Source: Bacteroidota bacterium
GTDB lineage: Bacteria; Bacteroidota; Bacteroidia; Cytophagales; Cyclobacteriaceae
Length of the DNA stretch: 64,000 nt
Direction of reading: 5' to 3'
NCBI GenBank assembly: GCA_018267275.1
Contig: JAFDYV010000006.1
Span: 124,001-188,000, forward strand
Positions 35,965-42,941 of the stretch are shown here, one piece after another (the stretch's first letter is position 1; each line of letters opens with the position of its first letter). The notes under the pieces are model-generated. The model searched no databases and had not been told where the DNA came from. It saw only the letters and a list, made by a program, of their open reading frames with translations. The position numbers and the translations under genes were made by a program.

Positions 35965-37131
35965 CTAAAAGTTTGCGGCCATTGAAACGAGTACATAACC
36001 ATCATAATCCACCAATTTGTTTGGGCCGTCCAAAAATAGCGCATCTTTATTTAATGCATATCGACTTTCCATACGAACGGTGAAGTTTTCGCTAAGAATT
36101 CGCTCTAACGTGAGCGTTACACTGTTCGACTGCCAGCCGTTTGGGTTATTGGATGGATTGATCAGGCTTGGTGTCACTAATTTACCATTCAATTCAGGGA
36201 TCATGTTTTGGGGGTCATACACCATATCCCACCTAGATGCTAATCCCCAATCGTTAGATAACTTGTAACGGATGGAAAAAGCAGGCGCCCACATCCACAC
36301 CTCTTTGTTGCTGTCGTCACTTTGCAATTGCGCTGCAAAGTCAAGCATCGGAACAAAAGTCCATCGGTTGCGCACGTGCTTCAAAAATATATTGTGGTAC
36401 ACCCGATGGCGCGAAAAAGGTTCACCAATATCTCGCACATCGCCCAGGTAAATCCCCAGATTGAAGAATGTATTCTTGCGGTTGTCATATTGACCGACAA
36501 ACCCGAGTGCCTTTTTTCCGTTGGAGTCTTTAACCTCTTGCCAGCCGTTGAGCACCATTAACCGAGCTGACCATTGGTCGTTGATCTGGTATTTGAAGCG
36601 AACACCTGCCTCATAATCGGGGGCAAAGTCAGCGATGTACCCGCGGGTGGCGTGCAGGTTCTCTTTGCTTAAAAATATTTCGAATCCATATAGCGATGGA
36701 AAAATACCAGCCTCCATCGAAAACTTTTTTGTGAACTGGTAGTTGAGGCTCGCTTCTCTTACCATTCGCATGGATTCTAGCTCTTGCGCATACAGCGACT
36801 CAACAATATCACCCATATGCAACGCCAAGCGCAGTGTGAGTTTATTGATTTCGTAGGTGGAGCCAACATACGCGTAAGGCATGGTAAACTTATCAGAGTA
36901 GAGGGGCGAGCTGGTAAACTGCCTGCGGCCAAAATCCACTGACGTTGCTCGATTGGGATCGTGGAATGCGGCTGCGTACATAAAATCAAAATAACCGTGC
37001 AGGGTTAGTTTCCCTTTGCGCGGCCAATGCCGGTCCCAATTGTAAGCCAAGTGCTCCGTAGAGTCCATGTCTTGGCTACGGCAGCACATGCTCGCTACCA
37101 AGGCAATAAATGCCAAGAAAATTTTTTTCAT
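35965..37131 (-). CDS. Outer membrane beta-barrel porin (OmpL-like), metal-efflux operon
   Basis: A 388-residue exported barrel protein with signal MKKIFLAFIALVASMCCRSQ. Repeated amphipathic strands such as GKLTLHGYFDFMYAAAFHD, LRLALHMGDIVESLYAQE and YVGSTYEINKLTLRL end in an aromatic residue (MAANF), matching the beta-barrel porin-2 class. It starts 49 nt after the small exported protein gene and ends 2 nt before the pump gene, so it is in the efflux operon. It may be the outer-membrane exit or a channel for a metal or anion; the role is inferred. Confidence 0.8.
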   Translation of the reverse strand: MKKIFLAFIALVASMCCRSQDMDSTEHLAYNWDRHWPRKGKLTLHGYFDFMYAAAFHDPNRATSVDFGRRQFTSSPLYSDKFTMPYAYVGSTYEINKLTLRLALHMGDIVESLYAQELESMRMVREASLNYQFTKKFSMEAGIFPSLYGFEIFLSKENLHATRGYIADFAPDYEAGVRFKYQINDQWSARLMVLNGWQEVKDSNGKKALGFVGQYDNRKNTFFNLGIYLGDVRDIGEPFSRHRVYHNIFLKHVRNRWTFVPMLDFAAQLQSDDSNKEVWMWAPAFSIRYKLSNDWGLASRWDMVYDPQNMIPELNGKLVTPSLINPSNNPNGWQSNSVTLTLERILSENFTVRMESRYALNKDALFLDGPNKLVDYDGYVLVSMAANF

Positions 37132-37180
37132 GTTTAGTTATAATCTGATGATGACAAAATGATACCCATGCAGGTACCCA

Positions 37181-37525
37181 TCAGATTCTAAACACGCGGA
37201 ATAAAATGTTACGAGGAACTTTGTAGGAAGGCTCTCGCAAATCGCGAGGTGGTTGCTGGTTTTTAAAGATAATTTGAATCGGTTGATCGTGCTTCACCGA
37301 TTCTCCTCCACTAGATTGATAAGCCGCACCGCTCGCCTCAGCCGTTTTGTACTCCGAAAAATTCTCTACCTCATCTGCGGTGAGGAAGCATTCTTCCAAC
37401 TCAAGTGTATCTTCAAATGACGCATTGCTCAATAGTTGACACGGACTCAGCAACAAAAAAAATGCGATGGCCACCCACGAAAGTGGCTTTAGGTATTGCT
37501 TCGCTATTGTAATTGGCTTTTTCAA
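37181..37525 (-). CDS. Small exported protein upstream of the metal-efflux genes
   Basis: A 114-residue protein if read from the TTG at 37523-37525 (MKKPITIAKQYLKPLSWVAI): one hydrophobic segment (about 16-34) acting as signal or anchor, then an acidic middle (LELEECFLTADEVENFSEY) and a basic C-terminus. The frame stays open upstream into nadR coding sequence, but that part is a shadow. A TAnnTTTG box ends 9 nt before the TTG. Short exported proteins often precede RND metal-efflux operons in Bacteroidota; a metal-sensing or chaperone role is only a guess. Confidence 0.5.
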   Translation of the reverse strand: MKKPITIAKQYLKPLSWVAIAFFLLLSPCQLLSNASFEDTLELEECFLTADEVENFSEYKTAEASGAAYQSSGGESVKHDQPIQIIFKNQQPPRDLREPSYKVPRNILFRVFRI

Positions 37526-37533
37526 TGCGGGCG

Positions 37534-37541
37534 CAAAAATA
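37534..37541 (-). promoter_or_regulatory. -7 promoter element before the small exported protein
   Basis: TATTTTTG on the minus strand matches TAnnTTTG and lies between the nadR stop (37566) and the TTG at 37525. It would start a transcript for the small protein and the efflux operon separately from pnuC-nadR. No TTG at -33 was seen. Confidence 0.45.
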
Positions 37542-37565
37542 AAGAAAAAGCTGTAACGGTACTTT

Positions 37566-38528
37566 TTAATTAAACATTCCGAGTTTTTGTTCAACAATTT
37601 GAAGCCTTTGCTCCCAATTACCTTGAACGAACGTGTAAGGTAAAGACCTTCTCTCCAACTCTGATTTGAACGTTTCAAACATCTGCTTGCGCAAATGACT
37701 TAGGTCTCGCATGCCATCGGCCACCCAAGGCACATCAATGTCAAACAAAAAGTACGCATCAAATCGCACTTGCTTTTCCAGTTCGAACAAAACAGGTGGC
37801 ACCGTGTGCAGATAGTAGTTGGAATAGATTTGCGTGGTGATGATGTCTGTATCGCAGAACAAAAATCGGTTAGCTATTTTTTCCTTCTCAGCGATGCGGG
37901 CCACATGGGCATTACCTATTTTGACAATTTCCTCTACCGTGAAAACATTGCTTGAAACAAACTCTCGCGCCACCTCAGGTACCCACTCGGTTTGGTACAA
38001 GTCTGCCAGCTTCTTTGCCATCACCGACTTGCCCGTGCTTTCGGGTCCGTAGAGGCAAACCTTTTTTACGAAATAAGGTTGAACGATTTTTGGGATGTAG
38101 TTCCAGTAAGTAAGCGGCTTCTCGCGAATGCGTGTTGCCGAAACAGGTACTTGTGCTCGATGCAAATCAAACAACACGTGGGGAGCCCCAATATGATGGG
38201 CAAACGGCTCGCCATAGCTTTCAGAGCTAATCACCAAATCAATTTTTGGGAAGCGCTTTTGAATGAACCGTGCCCAAACCTTGGTGCGCTCAAACAATGG
38301 CAACGACTCATCATGAAAATCATCTAACGATTCCTCTACTTTCACGTTCGGGTCATCGGCCAGCAATTGCTTTAACCAACCAAATCTTATGTTGTGGTCA
38401 ATCGGGTCAGTGAGTGTGTAGCTCATGGAAACGATGAGCTCGTTGCACTGGCTTTTGGCAAAACCGATCAGCGCTAAATGTCCGTTGTGCACGGGCATAA
38501 ACTTTCCAATGACGAGACCTCGTTTCAT
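37566..38528 (-). CDS. nadR: NadR-type NMN adenylyltransferase / ribosylnicotinamide kinase
   Basis: A 320-residue fusion for NAD salvage. The N-terminal nucleotidyltransferase has HNGH (residues 14-17, HxGH) and SATRIR (ISxTxxR-like). The C-terminal kinase has a P-loop GPESTGKS (161-168). No N-terminal DNA-binding domain is present, so unlike enterobacterial NadR it should not be a repressor. It follows pnuC by 39 nt, so imported nicotinamide riboside can be phosphorylated to NMN and adenylated to NAD. Confidence 0.95.
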   Translation of the reverse strand: MKRGLVIGKFMPVHNGHLALIGFAKSQCNELIVSMSYTLTDPIDHNIRFGWLKQLLADDPNVKVEESLDDFHDESLPLFERTKVWARFIQKRFPKIDLVISSESYGEPFAHHIGAPHVLFDLHRAQVPVSATRIREKPLTYWNYIPKIVQPYFVKKVCLYGPESTGKSVMAKKLADLYQTEWVPEVAREFVSSNVFTVEEIVKIGNAHVARIAEKEKIANRFLFCDTDIITTQIYSNYYLHTVPPVLFELEKQVRFDAYFLFDIDVPWVADGMRDLSHLRKQMFETFKSELERRSLPYTFVQGNWEQRLQIVEQKLGMFN

Positions 38529-38544
38529 ATCATATCATACCATC

Positions 38545-38577
38545 AGTCGTCAGGCCGCTTAGAGCGGTCAGACGACT
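38545..38577. repeat. Imperfect 15-bp inverted repeat at the pnuC-nadR junction
   Basis: AGTCGTCAGGCCGCT and AGCGGTCAGACGACT flank a 3-nt loop (TAG): 13 of 15 positions pair. It spans the end of pnuC, including its stop (38568-38570), and most of the spacer to nadR. It may be a processing or attenuation hairpin for the bicistronic mRNA or a relic palindrome. No U-run follows. Confidence 0.6.
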
Positions 38578-39230
38578 TGTGTTAATTGCATAAACTCTTT
38601 TCTCCACTTCCAAAAACCAAAAGCAGCGATAAAACAAAAAACCAAATACTCAAGGCCAATCAACTTAATGTCCTTGGAAAAATATAAAATAGTAGCCACC
38701 ACATCTACCGCCACCCACACCAACCAACACTCAACTTTCTTTTGCACCATCAAGTAGGTGGCAACTATGCTCATAATGGTAACGAATGAATCGGCAAAAG
38801 GAAATGCACTTGGTTGACTAAAAACACTGGGCCACCACTGGTGCAAGCGCGCTGCAAACAATCCAAAAAGTAAGGTGCCAAGGGCACCGAGCGATGACAA
38901 CAGCAACAACTGTTGTCGGCTAACGCGGCTCACCTTTAATTCAAGTTTCTTGTTTTCTTCATCCGGGGCGGGATGTGTCCACCGCCACCAGCCCATCAGG
39001 TTGGTGATAAAAAAGAAAACCTGCAAGAACATATCGGGGTACAATTGCACCTGAAAAAAAAGGAAGAACAATAACGTTACATTAGTGAGGCCGATAGGCC
39101 AACTCCAAACATTTTCTTTTGCCGACAGCCACACTGCCACTGCTCCCGATAGTGTCCCAAAAAACTCGAGGTAGCTCATGGGGTAATCCAGAACGGTGAA
39201 GAAAATGGATTGATGGGAGAAGAAGTTCAT
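38568..39230 (-). CDS. pnuC: Nicotinamide riboside transporter PnuC
   Basis: A 220-residue inner-membrane facilitator with about seven helices. The PnuC core motifs are visible: GAVAVWLSAKENVWSWPIGL, PDMFLQVFFFITNLMGWWRW and, near the C-terminus, ECWLVWVAVDVVATILYF. The nadR gene follows, which fixes the substrate as nicotinamide riboside rather than thiamine (PnuT). The spacer to the divergent CPBP gene is short (46 nt) with no room for a riboswitch. Confidence 0.93.
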   Translation of the reverse strand: MNFFSHQSIFFTVLDYPMSYLEFFGTLSGAVAVWLSAKENVWSWPIGLTNVTLLFFLFFQVQLYPDMFLQVFFFITNLMGWWRWTHPAPDEENKKLELKVSRVSRQQLLLLSSLGALGTLLFGLFAARLHQWWPSVFSQPSAFPFADSFVTIMSIVATYLMVQKKVECWLVWVAVDVVATILYFSKDIKLIGLEYLVFCFIAAFGFWKWRKEFMQLTQVV

Positions 39231-39232
39231 CG

Positions 39233-39261
39233 TTGCAAGATAATGGCATTTGCTATTTTTG
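39233..39261 (+). promoter_or_regulatory. Promoter of the CPBP protease gene
   Basis: TTG (39233-39235), an 18-nt spacer, and TATTTTTG (39254-39261) match the Bacteroidota promoter with a spacer one nt short of the optimum. The ATG at 39277 is 15 nt downstream, so the leader would be about 10 nt. Confidence 0.65.
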
Positions 39262-39276
39262 ACGAACTTTTTAAAG

Positions 39277-40080
39277 ATGAAACACTACCCCACCTACCTA
39301 CAAACATTAGGATTGATTCTAATTGTAGCACTGTTTGGCGTGATGGCTGCATTATTGGTATTCCCCTTCACGAACGCAAACAGCATGCTGGCCATTACCG
39401 TGGTTTACACCGTGTCGTTAATGGGAGGTATTGCCAGTGCTTTACTCATACGCAAAGATTTTTCATTCCCCATGACCCGCGTTGATTGGCGGATAATATC
39501 ATTGGGCTGCATTGCCGCGGTGAGCTTTCACTTTGTATCCGACCCCATCGTCTCCCTTTTTCCTATCCCCGACTCGCTGAAAGAAATGACTTCAAGTATG
39601 TACCGAAATCCAGTAATTAGTCTCTTTTTGATTGTGGTTTTGGCACCTTTACTGGAGGAACTTCTGTTTCGGGGCGTGGTGTTACACGGTTTCCTGAAGA
39701 ACTATAAGCCTAGCCATGCAATTGTTAGCAGTGCTTTAGTGTTTGCCATCATCCATGGCAATTTGGCGCAAGGGCTTGGAGCATTTTTCATCGGCTTGGT
39801 CATTGGCTGGATCTATTGGAAGACCAATTCCATCATTCCTGGCATCATCATTCATTTTGTGAATAATGCTTTCGCGTTTTCAAGTATCTTCTTTGTTGAT
39901 GAAAAGGATGCGCTGAAAAACATGTCAGAGTATTTCGTGGAGCCGGGGGTGTACTTGGCAGCGGTGATTGCAGGCGGAATGGTTTCATTTTTGTGCATGT
40001 GGTTTCTTCATCAAAAATTTCTGAAGCACATTAATCCTCAACCCGTAATTGAAAATGTCGAATCAACGGCACAACAATAA
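39277..40080 (+). CDS. CPBP-family intramembrane metalloprotease
   Basis: A 267-residue membrane protein with about eight helices. The CPBP (Abi/CAAX-protease-like) motifs are LLEELLFRGVVLHGFL (EExxxR), FAIIHGNLAQGLGAFFIGLV and IIIHFVNNAFAF (HxxxN). The TTG nine codons upstream lies in the promoter, so the ATG at 39277 was chosen. Bacterial members act in prenyl-protein processing, bacteriocin self-immunity or stress signalling; the role here is not known. The last 26 bp overlap the next gene. Confidence 0.88.
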   Translation: MKHYPTYLQTLGLILIVALFGVMAALLVFPFTNANSMLAITVVYTVSLMGGIASALLIRKDFSFPMTRVDWRIISLGCIAAVSFHFVSDPIVSLFPIPDSLKEMTSSMYRNPVISLFLIVVLAPLLEELLFRGVVLHGFLKNYKPSHAIVSSALVFAIIHGNLAQGLGAFFIGLVIGWIYWKTNSIIPGIIIHFVNNAFAFSSIFFVDEKDALKNMSEYFVEPGVYLAAVIAGGMVSFLCMWFLHQKFLKHINPQPVIENVESTAQQ

Positions 40081-41005
40081 TTTTTCAGTGTCCGCATGCG
40101 GACTCCTGGTTTCACTTTTGTGGGTGTTTTACATAAGTGATGCCGTGGTGCAAATGCCGCCCAAATTACCCGTACCGCCTAATATGGTTTGGCTGAAAGA
40201 CAGTGTATTCATAGACAAGACAGAAATTTTCAACATCCATTGGTTGGAATATCAATACTACCTGAAGCAAGATTCTGCTCACAATCAGTTCCTGCAATCA
40301 CGATTGGATAGTACGGTTTGGTTCCAATATGATTCTGCCAAATCAATTATTTACCACTCGGCAGTAGCGTATCGGTATTTCCCGGTAGTAGGTTTATCAC
40401 ATGCCCAAGGAAAAAGATATTGCCAATGGCGAACGGCAGCGGTCAATGCTCACCGAAAGGATCAATCCTACCAATTTTACTTCCGGCTGCCAACCGAGAA
40501 AGAATGGGAGTTGGCGGCATATGGAAGGGAACCGTCTGTAAACAATCCTTTTGGCTACAGCCACACCAATTTTTATACAAAACCTCGCCTGGAAAAAGAT
40601 GCAACTACTTACTATCGTCACGTGAAGGATACGGCTCAATTTTCATTTATAGAATTCAAGAAGCAGTTCGAATTATTCTTAAAAGGGAATAACGAAACAA
40701 TTTTTAATGTCGTGCATGTGATGCCATTCGGAGTTGTATATGGAACAGGCGAGCCTATGCCGGGTGTAAACAAAAACATAAGAGCCAAGAACACCGTCAT
40801 TAACCCCAAGATGAAACCAAACAAAATTGGTTTGACCGACATGGTTGGTAACGTGGCTGAAATGGTGTCGGAAGAAGGCATCGCCAAAGGTGGTAGTTGG
40901 GCACACACCTTGGAACAAAGCAACATCAGCAATCGCCAGTACTACGCAAAACCACAGGCTTGGCTCGGATTCAGGTGTGTCTGCGAGGTCAGGCAGACAC
41001 GTTAG
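40055..41005 (+). CDS. SUMF1/FGE-domain protein
   Basis: A 316-residue protein with an N-terminal hydrophobic segment (ACGLLVSLLWVFYISDAVV) and a formylglycine-generating-enzyme-like domain: FIDKTEIFNIHWLEYQYYL, FRLPTEKEWELAAYGRE (about residues 140-156), GLTDMVGNVAEMVSEEGI, KGGSWAH and WLGFRCVCE. The GldJ/GldK-type lipoproteins of gliding motility share this domain, but no gliding gene is next to it. The catalytic Cys pair of true sulfatase-modifying enzymes is not evident. The start overlaps the CPBP gene (26 bp); the end overlaps the aldehyde dehydrogenase tail to tail by 4 bp. Confidence 0.83.
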   Translation: MSNQRHNNNFSVSACGLLVSLLWVFYISDAVVQMPPKLPVPPNMVWLKDSVFIDKTEIFNIHWLEYQYYLKQDSAHNQFLQSRLDSTVWFQYDSAKSIIYHSAVAYRYFPVVGLSHAQGKRYCQWRTAAVNAHRKDQSYQFYFRLPTEKEWELAAYGREPSVNNPFGYSHTNFYTKPRLEKDATTYYRHVKDTAQFSFIEFKKQFELFLKGNNETIFNVVHVMPFGVVYGTGEPMPGVNKNIRAKNTVINPKMKPNKIGLTDMVGNVAEMVSEEGIAKGGSWAHTLEQSNISNRQYYAKPQAWLGFRCVCEVRQTR

Positions 41006-42444
41006 ATCTTAACACAAACATTCTTCGCCTCCGTAAAAAATTTCATCGCCTCCCAGCCACCTTCGCGGCCCACGCCACTTTGTTTCATGCCGCCAAAGGG
41101 TGTACGCAAATCGCGCAGCAACCAGCAATTAATCCAAATAATGCCGCTCTTCACTTGTTGCGCCACGCGGTGTGCACGTGATAAGTTCTCCGTCCAAATA
41201 GTGGCCGCTAAGCCGTAAGGCGTGCTATTGGCCATCATTACCCCTTCGTTCTCATCATCAAATGGAATGATGGTGACTACCGGACCGAATATCTCTTCTT
41301 GATTGGTGCGGCAAGTGTGGTTGAGGCCAACAATAACAGTAGGTTCAACAAAATATCCGTTCTCACACCTACCAAAAACTTTTGCTTGGCTACCGCCCAC
41401 TAAAATTTTTCCGCCCTCTTGCTTTGCCAACTCAATGTAAGAAAGCACCTTTTTCATGTGTGCCTCTGATACCAGTGCACCCAAGTTGGTGGTGTTATCT
41501 TGCGGGTCTCCCACCTTTAGCTGTTTTGTTTTCGCAACAAACTCATTTACAAATTTTTCATAAATGCCGCGCTCGACCAAAATACGCGAACCACACAAAC
41601 AAATTTCCCCTTGGTTGGAAAACGATGATCTAATAGACGTGCTGATCGCTTTCTCAAAATCACAATCAGCAAACACTAGGTTCGGATTTTTCCCTCCTAA
41701 CTCCAGCGAAAGCTTTTTGAACATGGGCGCAGCGGTGGCAGCAATGGTTTTGCCTGTGACGGTTCCACCAGTAAACGAAATAGCGGTAATCTTAGGATGT
41801 TCTACAATTGCTTGCCCCACTTTGGGCCCCAATCCATGAACGATGTTGAGCACACCCTTGGGCAACCCCGCTTCGATGCACAGTTGCGAAAATAAAAACG
41901 CAGTCATGGGTGTAAGCTCAGATGGTTTTGCCACCACTGTGCAACCGACCGCAAGTGCGGGAGCAATCTTCCACGTGAACAAATACAGTGGCAAATTCCA
42001 GGGTGAAATGCACCCAACTACTCCAATAGGTGTGCGCAACGTATAGTTGATCGCCTCACCTTCTGTTAGATGAGATTCTGAAGCGAAGTGCATAGCTGCC
42101 GTGGCATAAAAGCGCATGTTGGCCGATGCGCGAGGTATGTCCATCACACGCGCCAAAGACACCGGTTTACCGTTGTCAATACTTTCTGCTAATGCTAACT
42201 TTTCCAAATCGCGGTCAATCAAGTCGGCAATCTTTGAAAGAATCTGTGCACGTTGCGCGCTCGGTAAGTTCGCCCAAGTGGCAAAGGCATTTTCTGCCGC
42301 TGTGTAGGCCATTGCCACGTCATTTGCATCTGAATCTGGAATCAGTGAATATACTTTACCCTCGGCAGGATTGTAGTTATCCAAATATTTTCCGGATTGA
42401 GGCGCTGTGGGTTGGCCGTTGATGTAGTTGGCGAGTTTTTCCAT
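41002..42444 (-). CDS. Aldehyde dehydrogenase, probably 2-aminomuconate-semialdehyde type
   Basis: A 480-residue NAD-dependent aldehyde dehydrogenase. The NAD site is SFTGGTVTGK (residues ~223-232), general base Glu248 (LELGG) and nucleophile Cys282 (QGEICLCG). The C-terminal LRTPFGGMKQSGVGREGG is characteristic of the 2-aminomuconate/hydroxymuconate semialdehyde group. With 3-hydroxyanthranilate dioxygenase and kynureninase nearby (plus strand) it would oxidise 2-aminomuconate semialdehyde in tryptophan degradation, though betaine-type aldehydes cannot be excluded. Its ATG overlaps the stop of the RelE-type toxin gene by one base (TAATG). Confidence 0.85.
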   Translation of the reverse strand: MEKLANYINGQPTAPQSGKYLDNYNPAEGKVYSLIPDSDANDVAMAYTAAENAFATWANLPSAQRAQILSKIADLIDRDLEKLALAESIDNGKPVSLARVMDIPRASANMRFYATAAMHFASESHLTEGEAINYTLRTPIGVVGCISPWNLPLYLFTWKIAPALAVGCTVVAKPSELTPMTAFLFSQLCIEAGLPKGVLNIVHGLGPKVGQAIVEHPKITAISFTGGTVTGKTIAATAAPMFKKLSLELGGKNPNLVFADCDFEKAISTSIRSSFSNQGEICLCGSRILVERGIYEKFVNEFVAKTKQLKVGDPQDNTTNLGALVSEAHMKKVLSYIELAKQEGGKILVGGSQAKVFGRCENGYFVEPTVIVGLNHTCRTNQEEIFGPVVTIIPFDDENEGVMMANSTPYGLAATIWTENLSRAHRVAQQVKSGIIWINCWLLRDLRTPFGGMKQSGVGREGGWEAMKFFTEAKNVCVKI

Positions 42445-42713
42445 TACAATTGGGTCAAAAGATTATTGTATTGTTCATGGGAGCCAATCCAGAACCAAAC
42501 AACTGTCTCGCCACTTAAAACACCTAACGCGCGATACGAAAAACCTATTCGAATGGAATAGATTGGTTTGGTGGCGTGAACTTGCTTATAGTTTAGGCTT
42601 GTGTGATGGGGCTCGTCTTTCCAAATCCGATAGCTTTTTCTTGCTTTTTCTTGCACAGCCGTTGGTAGCTTTTCAAAACACTTTCGAAACCTCTCGGTGG
42701 TAACTGATTTCAC
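42444..42713 (-). CDS. RelE-type toxin
   Basis: An 89-residue basic protein in the form of RelE/HigB-type ribonuclease toxins: helical N-terminus (FRKCFEKLPTAVQEKARKSY), then the strands HTSLNYKQVHATKPIYSIRI, GFSYRALGVL and VVWFWIGSHEQYNNLL. The aromatic WFWIGSHEQY end is typical. It overlaps the antitoxin by 4 nt and the aldehyde dehydrogenase ATG by 1 nt. Intact frame; activity is assumed, not shown. Confidence 0.82.
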   Translation of the reverse strand: MKSVTTERFRKCFEKLPTAVQEKARKSYRIWKDEPHHTSLNYKQVHATKPIYSIRIGFSYRALGVLSGETVVWFWIGSHEQYNNLLTQL

Positions 42714-42913
42714 TTTCCCAAATCCATTGGTTTGGTCTTTCCTACCTTGAATTCTGCTAATGCTTCTTCAGCTAGGCTTGCCAGTTTGTCTTGCGAACCG
42801 ATAAAAGTATTATCCCAACTAATTTCATCGAGAATCATTTGGGCAATGGCCTTTTGTTGTTGAACAGATAGTTTTTCTGCTCTTTCCATCGCGTGTTTTA
42901 ATTCATCAACCAT
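42710..42913 (-). CDS. Antitoxin of the RelE-type pair
   Basis: A 67-residue protein upstream of and overlapping the toxin (ATGA). It has a helical N-terminus (MVDELKHAMERAEKLSVQQQ) and a Lys/Pro-containing flexible end. No DNA-binding motif can be assigned with confidence; the call rests on the gene pairing and size. A TAATTTCG box (one mismatch to TAnnTTTG) lies 5 nt before the ATG. Confidence 0.75.
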   Translation of the reverse strand: MVDELKHAMERAEKLSVQQQKAIAQMILDEISWDNTFIGSQDKLASLAEEALAEFKVGKTKPMDLGK

Positions 42914-42917
42914 ACAA

Positions 42918-42925
42918 CGAAATTA
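42918..42925 (-). promoter_or_regulatory. Weak -7-like element before the second antitoxin
   Basis: TAATTTCG, one mismatch from TAnnTTTG, ending 5 nt before the antitoxin ATG (42913). The same distance is seen at the other two antitoxins. No -33 TTG. Confidence 0.35.
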
Positions 42926-42941
42926 CAAATTGTTTTTCGAT

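Noticed and set aside
39231..39276. A riboswitch upstream of pnuC
   Set aside because: The spacer is only 46 nt and no aptamer-like stems were seen; there is not enough room.
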